Shown here one piece after another: positions 37,965 to 47,220 of a stretch of DNA of 53,620 bases. The position numbers were made by a program, and so were the translations under genes. The stretch's first letter is position 1; each line of letters begins with the position of its first letter. Source of the stretch: Chloroflexota bacterium (GTDB lineage: Bacteria; Chloroflexota; Anaerolineae; Anaerolineales; Anaerolineaceae); the NCBI GenBank assembly GCA_012798455.1, contig JAAZNC010000006.1, positions 1 to 53,620 of the forward strand, written 5' to 3'. The notes under the pieces were generated by a model, which ran no database searches, was not told the origin of the DNA, and saw nothing but the letters and a program-made list of their open reading frames with translations.

Positions 37965-39698
37965 TTATGAAGCGATCTCACTGATGAACGGAATTTCTTT
38001 CTTGACTAAATTCTGAATATCTTCCGGAGACTCAAGCTGCAACGCAGCCTCTGCCAAATCAGTCATCACATCTGCCTTCAGATTCCGAATGATCTGCTTC
38101 ACCAATGGTATGAAAGGTGGACTCATACTGAATTCATCCAATCCAAGCCCCACCAGGATTGGCGCTGCAAGCGGTTCACCGGCTAATTCACCACACATTC
38201 CAACCCATTTTCCTTCTTGATGAGCAGCTTTGATAACCATCTTGATCAACCGTAAAACTGCCGGTTGGAAAGCATTGGAGAGTTTGGCAACCCTTGGATT
38301 GGTTCGATCGGCTGCCATTGTATATTGGCTCAGGTCATTGGTACCAATGGAGAAAAAGTCAACTTCTTTGGCAAGCTGATCCGCAATCACAGCAGCGGAG
38401 GGAATCTCGACCATGATGCCAATCTCCGCATCATCCGCGAAAGGAATACCTTCTTTACGCAATTCAGCTTTACATTCATCTACAACAGCTTTCGCATCGC
38501 GCACGCAGCACAACGTAGCGACCATTGGGAACATGATCTTCAAATTATGTCCCACCCCGGCACGTAATGCAGCGCGTAGTTGTGGTTTGAAGATATCAGG
38601 GCGACTCAAACACAGACGCAACGCTCTTTCACCAAGAAATGGATTCATTTCCTTTTCCAGATGAAGGTAGGGGATCTCTTTGTCCCCACCCACATCCAGG
38701 GTGCGCAATACCACTGGATCATTCCCAAAGACGTCCATAATGGCTTTATAAGCTTTATATTGTTCTTCTTCGGTTGGTAAAGAATTCCTTTCGAGATACA
38801 AAAACTCGGTGCGCAGGAGACCCACTCCTTCTGCACCATTTTCCACCGCAAATTTTGCATCTTCTACATTGCCAATATTGGCAACGATCTCAAACTCAGT
38901 ACCGTCGATCGTTTTGGCGTGCTCATGCGCAAATTTCAATGCTTCTGCCTGTAGATTTTGGCTGGTTTCTTTACGTTTTCGATATTCCTGTTCAGTCGTT
39001 GCATCGGGTTCTAAAAACACCAATCCGTTGCTGCCATCTACGATCAATTTCGTGCCACTCGTGATTTGCATGACATCGTTCCCAGCACCCGCTACCGCTG
39101 GTAACCCAAGTCCACGTGCGAGAATAGCAGTATGAGAGGTAGCCGAGCCCTGTGCAATACAGAATCCAAGCACCATGGTTTTATCCAATAAAACCGTGTC
39201 GGATGGGGTGAGGTCATCTGCCATGATGATGGAAGGTTCTTGCAACCCTTCGGTAGGAGATTCAGCCACATTCAACATCACCCGCAGCAGACGGTTCGCC
39301 ACATCCATGATATCGGTAGCACGAGCAGCGAAATATTCGTCATCCATGGCTGCCATGGTTGCTGCAAAAGCTTTGGCTGTTTCAGCAACCGCAAATTCAC
39401 CATTCACTCTCTCATCAACAATGCGGGTCTTAATTGCAGAAACCATTTCAGGATCATCCAAGATCATCTTATGCGCCTGGAAAATCTCAGCATCCGCTTC
39501 ACTCGATTCACCGCATGCTTTTTGATAAATCTTTTCGATCTGATCTTTGGCAGTTTTAATTGCATCATCCAGCCGAATAATTTCAGCTTCAGGGTCATTT
39601 ATTTCGATTTTTTCAGTATTGAGTTCAGTGCGTAGAAATTGAAAAGCTGGTCCGATGCAAATCCCGCGGGAAGCTGCAACGCCTTTCAGCTTTTTCAT
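37965..39698 (-). CDS. ptsI: PTS enzyme I (phosphoenolpyruvate-protein phosphotransferase)
   Basis: A 577-residue enzyme I. The phosphorylated histidine is H189 in GSATSHTAILARGLGLPAV. The PEP-binding TIM barrel carries VGLLRTEFLYL, SIGTNDLSQYTMAADR and the active cysteine in GMCGELAG. It moves phosphate from PEP to HPr. It overlaps ptsH by four bases. No sugar-specific EII gene is visible in the window. Confidence 0.95.
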   Translation of the reverse strand: MKKLKGVAASRGICIGPAFQFLRTELNTEKIEINDPEAEIIRLDDAIKTAKDQIEKIYQKACGESSEADAEIFQAHKMILDDPEMVSAIKTRIVDERVNGEFAVAETAKAFAATMAAMDDEYFAARATDIMDVANRLLRVMLNVAESPTEGLQEPSIIMADDLTPSDTVLLDKTMVLGFCIAQGSATSHTAILARGLGLPAVAGAGNDVMQITSGTKLIVDGSNGLVFLEPDATTEQEYRKRKETSQNLQAEALKFAHEHAKTIDGTEFEIVANIGNVEDAKFAVENGAEGVGLLRTEFLYLERNSLPTEEEQYKAYKAIMDVFGNDPVVLRTLDVGGDKEIPYLHLEKEMNPFLGERALRLCLSRPDIFKPQLRAALRAGVGHNLKIMFPMVATLCCVRDAKAVVDECKAELRKEGIPFADDAEIGIMVEIPSAAVIADQLAKEVDFFSIGTNDLSQYTMAADRTNPRVAKLSNAFQPAVLRLIKMVIKAAHQEGKWVGMCGELAGEPLAAPILVGLGLDEFSMSPPFIPLVKQIIRNLKADVMTDLAEAALQLESPEDIQNLVKKEIPFISEIAS

Positions 39699-39982
39699 GC
39701 TTCTTCTCCGAAATTGTTTTCAACCAATTCCACTAATGCCTTCGCGGCATCTTCTTCATCCGCTCCGTCAGCTTTGATGGTAATCTCAATTCCCTGGAAC
39801 ACACCCAGCGTAAGGATTCCAAGAATGCTTTTAGCATTTGCTGTGCGCAGTTTATCTTCTTTAGGGTCGTGGCAGGAAACGCTAATTTCACTTTGAAACT
39901 TGGATGCAATCTGGACAAAAAGTGCAGCAGGTCTTGCATGCAGCCCAACTTTATTATTTACAACAACTTTTGCTTCCTTCAT
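39695..39982 (-). CDS. ptsH: HPr phosphocarrier protein
   Basis: A 95-residue HPr. H15 in KVGLHARPAA accepts phosphate from enzyme I. The regulatory serine motif is ANAKSILGIL (S52 here, equal to Ser46 of Firmicutes). The conserved serine suggests control by HPr kinase and a role in catabolite regulation. First gene of the ptsH-ptsI pair. Confidence 0.95.
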   Translation of the reverse strand: MKEAKVVVNNKVGLHARPAALFVQIASKFQSEISVSCHDPKEDKLRTANAKSILGILTLGVFQGIEITIKADGADEEDAAKALVELVENNFGEEA

Positions 39983-40040
39983 CTTCTTCTCCTGATTTTT
40001 ATAATACTAAACCGATAACAATCGGTAATTACCAAAATAG

Positions 40041-40073
40041 AAAAAATCCCGTGAAGATTTTCAGTCACGGGAT
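40041..40073 (-). terminator. Intrinsic terminator of the PBP gene
   Basis: On the minus strand ATCCCGTGA and TCACGGGAT form a nine-bp stem, then TTTTTT (plus-strand A run 40041-40046). It lies 45 bases after the PBP stop and before ptsH. Confidence 0.8.
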
Positions 40074-40118
40074 GTAATTTTATCACAGGTACCTTCTTCT
40101 GTTAAATGAGCACTTCTT

Positions 40119-43100
40119 CTATGGAGTAGCAGACGAAATCGGCACAATTGTGAGGGTTCCAGCCGGTGTTTCGGTAAACACCCCGGTTGCGGTGGGGGTA
40201 GATGTTGCCGTAGCGGTCATTTCCGGGGTTGGGGTGGGTGTCTCGGTCGGAGTAGGAGTGAGAGTGGGTGTCAGTGTCGGCAATTGCAACGATAGCTTGA
40301 CTTTTTTCTCCGCATAACCGTTCATATCATTCTCCACAAACAGGCGCAGGGTGATGATTGAACTGTTGTAATCATACAGATCAAGTGTATAAATAACGGT
40401 TGCGTCAGGATACGTGCGGTCGACATCATCCAACAATACTGTCCATTTACCAGGATCTGATCCCTCTCCCACCATCAGTTTGAAGTTCTTAAAATGAGAT
40501 GGGGCAGCGACAATCACCTTTATTTCAAGTGGATTTTGATCGATCACGGTACCATCCGATAAACCAATGAACTTAATGGTGGGTTGTGAATCATTTTCTG
40601 AACACTTCTCATCTGGTGTGAAAATGATCTGATCATCAAAGCCCATAGTGGCTGCCCATTCTCTGCCCGCACTAGTGCCAGTGATCCATTTTTTACCCCA
40701 TTGATCACTCACATTCAGTGTCCATTTTTCTTCATTGTATTCTGTACAATAAAGAGAAGCTTCTTTATTCGTCCAGGTATCAATTTCGACCTTTTTCCAC
40801 AAATCATTTTCTGCAGAGAGCGGTGGGCGATCAATGGCAAATATCTCCCCTTTTTGGCTTGGACACTTTTCAGAAGGACTGGTGCCACTAATCGAACAAA
40901 CCACTTCATTTGTAATGGTAGAGGGTTTTTCTACCACCGAAGGTACTCCGCCGGCATAACGTTGGATGGCATACTGGATAACATCCTCCCAGATAGGGGC
41001 TGCACCGGTCAAACCGCTGGTATTCTGCATGGGAGTATAATCCGCATTCCCCACCCATACACCAACCGCGATATCAGGGGTGTATCCCAACGTCCAGTTA
41101 TCACGAAAATCATTGGTAGTACCGGTTTTTACGGATGCTCGAAAGGGCAAATTCAAGATCGAATCACTTCCGAAAGCGGGAGTGCGAGCAGCGTTATCCG
41201 CGAGGATATCGGTGATCAGATAGGCATAATCTGCATTGAGAACCTGCTGGTTATTCTGGTTATGTTCATAAACCACATTCCCAGCGTGATCGACAATGCG
41301 GGAAATCGCATATGGTTCAGCACGGACACCGCTGTTGGCAAAAATCGCATAAGCGGAAGTCAATTCCAGTAAAGATACATCCCCACCACCCAAGGTCAAA
41401 GAAAGACCATAGTCATCCCTGGTCAGCGTCGTGATACCCATGCGCTCCGCGAACTTAATCAATCCCTCCTCTTCCGGCGTAGCGGGGTCATCGTAGATTC
41501 CCACATACTGCAACGTCTTCACCGCCGGGATATTGTAAGAACTGCCAAGTGCAGTACGCACCAATACCGGTCCGTGGTACTTTCCGTCATAATTCACCGG
41601 AATATAGGGATCACGGGTATCATTTTCGTCTCCGGAGGGTGGAAATTCACTCTTCACATCCCAGATCAATGTGGAAGCCGTCCAGCCTTTTTCAAAAGCC
41701 GCCGCATAGGTAAGAGGTTTGATAGATGAACCCGGTTGGCGTGGTGAGATCGCCATGTTTACTTGCCCCGAGATCGCCTCATTATTAAAATCAGCAGAAC
41801 CAACCATCGCCAGGATCTCACCACTTCTAGGATAGATCGCAACCAAGGCACCATCCGAGGCATTGTTATCTACCAGAGCAGCCACCTGCTGCGTAACCGC
41901 TGTTTGGGCATGGTTCTGCAGTTCAGGGTCAAGGGTTGTATAAATGCTGAACCCGGAACGATAGATGGTCTGGGCATCGAATTTATCTTCCAACAGAGCA
42001 CGAACATAACTTACCCAATGTGGGAAGGGCATATTGATCTCTTTTTGTTGAAAGGCATACCCTTCGATCTCCAGCACACTTGCCACCGCTTCATCCATGC
42101 TCACGCAAACCGGTGCAACGCTGTTGCTTACCTCAATGCAGTTCTCTTCCGCACTCAACTGGTACATAAGGTTGACAACATCCTTATGACGCAGGAAGGT
42201 GGCAGTGGGATTGCTGAAAACATCGTAAACTGCCGGAGCCTGTGGCAAACCAGCTAGAAAAGAAGCCTGAGCCAGGTCGAGCAGGTCAGCAGAAGTATTG
42301 AAATAAGTCTCCGCTGCCGCCTGGATACCGTATGCCAAATTACCATAGTAGATCTCGTTCAGGTATAGTTCCAGAATCTCATCCTTGCTATAACGGCGGG
42401 TGATCTCAGCCGCCAGGATAATCTCTTTGGCTTTACGCTGTACAGTCTGTTCCGTACGTTCTTCAGGGGAGAGTAGTAAAGCACGCGCAAGCTGTTGGGT
42501 AATAGTCGAAGCTCCCGACACAATAGTACCCGAGGTATAGTTCTGCCATAAAGCTCTGGCAATACCCCAGAAATCAAAACCCGGATTATTGTAAAAATCC
42601 TTATCTTCGGTAGCGATGGTAGCTGCAAGGATATAAGGAGACATATTTTCCAAGGGAATATAAGTGCGAAAGCCAGCATTCGGATCCAGGATCTCATAGA
42701 TCAAATTCCCATTGCGATCATAAATGCGGGTTGTTTCAAATTGTGAGGCTTTGGCACGCAAGTCTTCCACACTGGGCAGGGTGGCAGCGATAGTAAAATA
42801 TTGGATGGTTAGAAAAACAGAGAAGCCAACGAAAAGCACTAAGATACCCAGCCCTGACCATAGCAATACGCGCGAAAAACAGCCTTTTCCACCACGTTCT
42901 TCTTTATTTTTCTGCCCGCCACCTCCCTTCCCACTTGAAAAGAGCTTCTTTATCCTCGTAAACAAGCGCTTTCCAAATTCAGATACGGCACGGGATGCAT
43001 TTCGGACGGAGTGGCTGCCAGAATTGGGGGGCTGGATCGGGATCGGTTTGGTCTCTTCCTTGACCCTGATCTGCTTGGTAGATTCCATGACTGAAGTGCC

Positions 43101-43748
43101 ATTACCGTTATTCTGCTGGTCAGTGGGATATATATTTTCATCGGAAGTGGGAAGTTCAGGACCTTCAAGGGAGAATTCATTGAATTCTTCAACGGAATAG
43201 ATGCCCACCTGCAATACTTTTTGCCGCCAGAGATTTCCAGAAGCACCCATTTTCAGGCATAAATGGGTGAGAAATTCCTCCGCATCCGGCAATTGCTCCC
43301 ACACCTGCGGCAAAAAAGTTGCCCGGCGATAGCCATCTTGCAGCACCACCCCATCCACAAAGGGATGCAGCAGATGCGGTAATTCAGCAGGTTGGGAATA
43401 TGACAGTTGTGTTGTCGGTGTCAGGCGGGAAATTTCGATATTGATCTGATCGAACTCATCATCTCTTAACGGTGAAAAGCGATAATCTTCCATTGCCGCT
43501 GCCACAGCATGTTCCTGCACATCCTGCGCCAGTGGTTGGTAAGCTTCGAGGGTTCCGATACAGCCGCGTAAGCGACCAGCGATGGTCAACGTTACAAAAC
43601 AAGCTCCGTTCTCCTGCAAAGCAGTAGGGAGATTTGTCAAGTCAAGATCCGGCAAAGGTCTACCATGCACCGCCGCCTCAATTGCCTCTCGTGCAATCCT
43701 CAACAAGATCTGTTTTTCAAATGAAGACAATTCGGTTTTATTTATCAT
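40119..43748 (-). CDS. AMMECR1 domain fused to class A penicillin-binding protein (PBP1A-like)
   Basis: A 1209-residue protein. Residues about 7-194 form a complete AMMECR1 domain (LRGCIGTLEAYQPLAQDV at 60-77, then GVVLQDGYRRATFLPQVW). A basic Gly/Lys linker leads to one TM (about 294-321). The GT51 transglycosylase follows (E381 in TEDKDFYNNPGF). The transpeptidase has S674xxK677 (GSSIKPLTY), SYN (737-739) and KTG (874-876). A C-terminal domain ends in a Pro/Thr-rich tail. AMMECR1 would lie in the cytoplasm and the synthase outside. The ATG at 43748 is chosen because an upstream in-frame TTG overlaps a likely -10 (TATACT, 43769-43774 region); AAGGTGA precedes it. The fusion is continuous, with no frameshift or stop. 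Confidence 0.9.
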   Translation of the reverse strand: MINKTELSSFEKQILLRIAREAIEAAVHGRPLPDLDLTNLPTALQENGACFVTLTIAGRLRGCIGTLEAYQPLAQDVQEHAVAAAMEDYRFSPLRDDEFDQINIEISRLTPTTQLSYSQPAELPHLLHPFVDGVVLQDGYRRATFLPQVWEQLPDAEEFLTHLCLKMGASGNLWRQKVLQVGIYSVEEFNEFSLEGPELPTSDENIYPTDQQNNGNGTSVMESTKQIRVKEETKPIPIQPPNSGSHSVRNASRAVSEFGKRLFTRIKKLFSSGKGGGGQKNKEERGGKGCFSRVLLWSGLGILVLFVGFSVFLTIQYFTIAATLPSVEDLRAKASQFETTRIYDRNGNLIYEILDPNAGFRTYIPLENMSPYILAATIATEDKDFYNNPGFDFWGIARALWQNYTSGTIVSGASTITQQLARALLLSPEERTEQTVQRKAKEIILAAEITRRYSKDEILELYLNEIYYGNLAYGIQAAAETYFNTSADLLDLAQASFLAGLPQAPAVYDVFSNPTATFLRHKDVVNLMYQLSAEENCIEVSNSVAPVCVSMDEAVASVLEIEGYAFQQKEINMPFPHWVSYVRALLEDKFDAQTIYRSGFSIYTTLDPELQNHAQTAVTQQVAALVDNNASDGALVAIYPRSGEILAMVGSADFNNEAISGQVNMAISPRQPGSSIKPLTYAAAFEKGWTASTLIWDVKSEFPPSGDENDTRDPYIPVNYDGKYHGPVLVRTALGSSYNIPAVKTLQYVGIYDDPATPEEEGLIKFAERMGITTLTRDDYGLSLTLGGGDVSLLELTSAYAIFANSGVRAEPYAISRIVDHAGNVVYEHNQNNQQVLNADYAYLITDILADNAARTPAFGSDSILNLPFRASVKTGTTNDFRDNWTLGYTPDIAVGVWVGNADYTPMQNTSGLTGAAPIWEDVIQYAIQRYAGGVPSVVEKPSTITNEVVCSISGTSPSEKCPSQKGEIFAIDRPPLSAENDLWKKVEIDTWTNKEASLYCTEYNEEKWTLNVSDQWGKKWITGTSAGREWAATMGFDDQIIFTPDEKCSENDSQPTIKFIGLSDGTVIDQNPLEIKVIVAAPSHFKNFKLMVGEGSDPGKWTVLLDDVDRTYPDATVIYTLDLYDYNSSIITLRLFVENDMNGYAEKKVKLSLQLPTLTPTLTPTPTETPTPTPEMTATATSTPTATGVFTETPAGTLTIVPISSATP

Positions 43749-43850
43749 ATTAACTCGGCTCACCTTAAAGTATAATTTCAAAATGGACTATTTTGGTAAT
43801 ATTCTATTTTCCAATATTGGTAATGATCTTGCAATTCTTATTTAATAAAT

Positions 43851-44612
43851 ATGAAAAAGAATGATCCAGCCCTGATCCCGGAAAATGAGCCCAATCAGCG
43901 CCCTGCAATTTACAGCACTGGACGTGTGCTGCAAACCATCGTGCTGGTTGCAGCCATTCTGGCTACTGTCTTAACCTTATGGAATCCCTATAAATTATTT
44001 TCACAATCAGAAGTTACCCAGATCGATCAAAATGAGAATATTGCCGGGGCAGCATCGGCATCCTCATCCGTTGGCATTTTGATTGGACACTGGCAGATCG
44101 ACAGCGGGAATGTTTGCGAAAGCGGCATCACAGAAGCGGATGTGAACGAAGCGATCGCCAACCAGGTCAGCATCAAATTAAATGCGCTTGGCTATTCCGT
44201 CAAATTGTTCTCCGCCAATGATCTCGATCTGGTAAACTTCCGTGGTTCCAGCCTGATCGCTTTATTTTCCGGATCTTGTGAGGACACTCCTGAGAACAAA
44301 AGCGGGTTTTCCATCGGCACCACCCTCTCCACATCCGATCTGAATTCATCCAATGCGCTGGCGGTCTGCATGGGTGAGATCTATCGATCTTCCACCAAAC
44401 TCGATTTCACCTACCAGATCATCTCACCGACCAGCCCCTACTACCCTTTGTTCGAAATGGTGAATCCCAATACACCCATGATCTATCTGGAGATGGGCTC
44501 ACTTTATCATGACCAGTCCGTTTTAATAGACAACTCTGAAAATGTAGCCAATGGCATTGTGAATGGTATTCTGTGCTACTTGGACACACTGGAAAACACC
44601 CATGACCAATAA
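43851..44612 (+). CDS. Membrane-anchored amidase_3-like protein, incomplete zinc site
   Basis: A 253-residue protein with one TM (about 25-44) and an extracytoplasmic domain resembling N-acetylmuramoyl-L-alanine amidase (Amidase_3). It keeps a first ligand in IGHWQIDSG (H80), a second in SGITEADVNEAIA (E95) and a late glutamate in IYLEMG (E214). The third zinc histidine, normally in a SIHAN-like motif, is replaced by ALFSGSC (about 137-143). It may be an inactive binder or an activator. No clear ribosome-binding site is seen. It is divergent from the PBP gene and overlaps the L,D-transpeptidase start. Confidence 0.6.
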   Translation: MKKNDPALIPENEPNQRPAIYSTGRVLQTIVLVAAILATVLTLWNPYKLFSQSEVTQIDQNENIAGAASASSSVGILIGHWQIDSGNVCESGITEADVNEAIANQVSIKLNALGYSVKLFSANDLDLVNFRGSSLIALFSGSCEDTPENKSGFSIGTTLSTSDLNSSNALAVCMGEIYRSSTKLDFTYQIISPTSPYYPLFEMVNPNTPMIYLEMGSLYHDQSVLIDNSENVANGIVNGILCYLDTLENTHDQ

Positions 44613-45624
44613 CATTTCAAATTCATATACTATCATGCTTGAAAAAGCCAAAAGCGCTTTAAAAGCAGGAGATAAGAATACTGCCCGCGAATGGGCACAA
44701 AAAGCGTTGAAGGGATTGCCAGACAATGAAGAACTTTACCTCATCCTAGCAGCTGTCAGCACTCCCAAAGAAAGCATGATCTATCTCACCAAAGCACTGG
44801 AATTGAATCCGCAAAACAAAAAAGCACGGGACGGATTACGTTGGGCGATTGAAAAGGGAAAAGAAGAAGAGAGCCAGAAAAAACAAAATAGGGCACAAGA
44901 AGATACTACCAAATTAAAAACCCGCGCAAAACAGACTCCTTCCGGTTCACTTAAAAAAACAAAGAAGAAAGAAAAAAAACATTCTTCTCCCTGGGCAATC
45001 ATCCTTTTCATTCTGCTGGTCACCGGAGGGCTGGCGTGGTTCGCCTGGTATGGAATGCCAATCTTCTATAACAGCCATACGTCACTCAAAGACCCACGAC
45101 CACAGGGAGTGGTCATCAAACCGACCCTCACTCCCACCGTCACACCCACCCCGACCTTCACACCTACACCCATACCAACTTCGACTCCGGTCCCAACCGC
45201 CACGGTAGATAAAAGTTACGTTTCCTATTTTGCCCATTCATGGGATATTCCGGATCAGGTGAGCGGGACCAACAGTTTTTGGGTTGAGGTGGATCTGAGT
45301 GAACAGATGGTATACACCTACCGCGGTGATACCTTTCTGGCTTCTTTTCTGGTCTCCACCGGCACCAGCAGCCATCCCACGGTCAAAGGGACCTATAAGA
45401 TCTACGCTATGTATCCCACCTACACTATGATCGGCCCCGGATACCATCTGCCGGATGTGCCCTACTCCATGTTCTTCTATAAAGGCTATAGTCTGCACGG
45501 AACCTATTGGCACAGCAATTTTGGCACTCCCATGAGTCATGGGTGTGTTAATATGAGGACGGAAGATGCCGCCTGGGTCTATCAAAATGCATCCATCGGA
45601 ACATATGTGTTCGTGCATGACTAA
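44602..45624 (+). CDS. L,D-transpeptidase (YkuD) with cytoplasmic TPR-like N terminus
   Basis: A 340-residue protein. Residues 1-80 are TPR-like (two helical repeats), 100-128 are highly basic, and one TM spans 131-150. A Pro/Thr linker (about 173-202) is followed by a YkuD domain (about 225-338) with HGTYWHSNFG and the catalytic cysteine in SHGCVNM. It forms 3-3 cross-links or attaches proteins to peptidoglycan. The topology is N-in, with the catalytic domain outside. The ATG at 44602 overlaps the amidase-like gene's stop by 11 bases, so the two are coupled. Confidence 0.87.
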   Translation: MTNNISNSYTIMLEKAKSALKAGDKNTAREWAQKALKGLPDNEELYLILAAVSTPKESMIYLTKALELNPQNKKARDGLRWAIEKGKEEESQKKQNRAQEDTTKLKTRAKQTPSGSLKKTKKKEKKHSSPWAIILFILLVTGGLAWFAWYGMPIFYNSHTSLKDPRPQGVVIKPTLTPTVTPTPTFTPTPIPTSTPVPTATVDKSYVSYFAHSWDIPDQVSGTNSFWVEVDLSEQMVYTYRGDTFLASFLVSTGTSSHPTVKGTYKIYAMYPTYTMIGPGYHLPDVPYSMFFYKGYSLHGTYWHSNFGTPMSHGCVNMRTEDAAWVYQNASIGTYVFVHD

Positions 45625-45638
45625 AAGGAATTGCATTG

Positions 45639-46685
45639 ATGAAGCGAGAACTATCGCGCAGGGAATTTCTCAAGGCAAGTGCAAAAGCCTCCTTGGGAGG
45701 TTTTTTTGCCATCCATACTCTTTTTAGAAATCCTCTTGTTACAAACGTGGATTCTACCAGCCCTTTATTGGGCAGAGTCTTTCACGATGATACCATCATC
45801 TATCGGCAACCCTCCTTTTCTGCAGGGACCGAGCATTATCTGAAGATGAACAGTGTGCTTCCATTGGGGGTTGAAGTGATGGGGGATGCTATCAATGCTC
45901 ACAACCGTTCATGGTTTGAAGTCCCTGATTACGGTTATCTGCCCGCCAACAGCATACAGTTGGTACGCCAACGAATTACAGCAATACGGGATCAGATCAA
46001 AAGCAACGGTGAACTGGGCGTCATCAGTGTCCCCTACACCCCAGCCTGGTCGGATGATCCCTCCAAAGCAAGCAAAGAAGATTACCAGTTATTCTTTTAT
46101 GGCTCCACCCACTGGATAAAAGGTGTTTATAACGATAATAAAGGAGATTGTTACTATAAAGTGGTAGAGGATCGCTGGGGGGATGTGTATTATGTGGAGG
46201 CAACCCACGTGGCACTGGTAAATGAAAATGATCTGCTGCCTTTCTCAACGGATGTTCCTCCCGAAGAAAAGATGATCGAAGTGAGCATCAACGATCAGAT
46301 GGTGATCGCCTATGAATATGGGAAAGCAGTCTTCATGTCCACTGCATCCACCGGGGTGCTCGATGATGGGATCGACCTTTCTACCCCGCCTGGTAGTTAT
46401 CACATCAATTACAAACGACCCTCTCGCCATATGGTGCATTCTGATAAGATCGGAATTAACGACAATGAGCTGTATGGCGTACCATGGGTTTCCTATTTCA
46501 CTGCCAGCGGAATTGCTTTTCACGGGACATACTGGCACAACGATTTTGGCAGGCAAATGAGCCATGGCTGTGTGAACCTCCCCATCCAAGCCGCCAGATG
46601 GATCTACCTGTGGAGTCAACCGGTTGTCCCACCCCGTCAGGAGAAATTTGTGACTAACAAAGGCACGCCTGTCATTGTCACCTGA
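45639..46685 (+). CDS. L,D-transpeptidase with Tat-type signal peptide
   Basis: A 348-residue protein. The N terminus MKRELSRREFLKASAKAS has the twin-arginine motif SRREFLK followed by a weakly hydrophobic stretch, pointing to Tat export. An SH3-like region (about 55-190) precedes the YkuD domain with AFHGTYWHNDFG and SHGCVNL. It lies 14 bases after the first L,D-transpeptidase. The ATG at 45639 is preferred over the overlapping TTG at 45636. The two enzymes are distinct in architecture and export route. Confidence 0.85.
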   Translation: MKRELSRREFLKASAKASLGGFFAIHTLFRNPLVTNVDSTSPLLGRVFHDDTIIYRQPSFSAGTEHYLKMNSVLPLGVEVMGDAINAHNRSWFEVPDYGYLPANSIQLVRQRITAIRDQIKSNGELGVISVPYTPAWSDDPSKASKEDYQLFFYGSTHWIKGVYNDNKGDCYYKVVEDRWGDVYYVEATHVALVNENDLLPFSTDVPPEEKMIEVSINDQMVIAYEYGKAVFMSTASTGVLDDGIDLSTPPGSYHINYKRPSRHMVHSDKIGINDNELYGVPWVSYFTASGIAFHGTYWHNDFGRQMSHGCVNLPIQAARWIYLWSQPVVPPRQEKFVTNKGTPVIVT

Positions 46686-46755
46686 GATTTTAGAATTTTC
46701 TTAGATTCCACCTCTCAGATTTCGATTAAAATTCTGGCAATTACAAGGATCGAGA

Positions 46756-47172
46756 ATGAGCACAAAAGCAGTATTTGAAGGGTTAATTTTTGATGAGAAG
46801 GATAATCTTGTCATCAGTACCTACATTGGAAACGAAGCAACCTACGTGGTAGATGACGAAGGTTTTATGCGCCATATCCCCTGCGAATACGTGGACTGTC
46901 AAATCTTGGAATACCTCAAAAAACAGATATTAGAAAACAAAGACCTGCTAACTGATCAAACCGCAAAGATGATCGGGCAGGAAGATATTTTCACCCGCGC
47001 TATGATCGAAAACCAACTGGGGGAGATTGATAAGCAAATGGATATGCTCCTCAACACCGGGTTACCAGCCAGCAACCGCGAATATCTGGGGTTGATGGGA
47101 TTCCGTGTCAAAATCGACGTGCATGGGGATATCTTAGAGATCGTACAGCCTGCTGAGAGCAATGAAGAATAA
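46756..47172 (+). CDS. Hypothetical protein, function unknown
   Basis: A 138-residue acidic soluble protein. It has an alpha/beta pattern with a central helical stretch rich in Glu, Gln and Met (about 55-105). No signal peptide, TM or known motif is visible. It is separated from the L,D-transpeptidase by 70 bases and lies 48 bases before the thioredoxin gene, so it may share transcription with it. Confidence 0.6.
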   Translation: MSTKAVFEGLIFDEKDNLVISTYIGNEATYVVDDEGFMRHIPCEYVDCQILEYLKKQILENKDLLTDQTAKMIGQEDIFTRAMIENQLGEIDKQMDMLLNTGLPASNREYLGLMGFRVKIDVHGDILEIVQPAESNEE

Positions 47173-47220
47173 CTGCGATCGATATTTCAAGTACAATTAA
47201 GAACAGTGATTCGGTGAGAA

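Noticed and set aside
40180-40290. Repeated GGTGTC/GGAGTAG-like units resembling a repeat array
   Set aside because: They are codons of the Thr-Pro tail of the PBP; there are no spacers, so it is not CRISPR. The same holds for 45118-45217.
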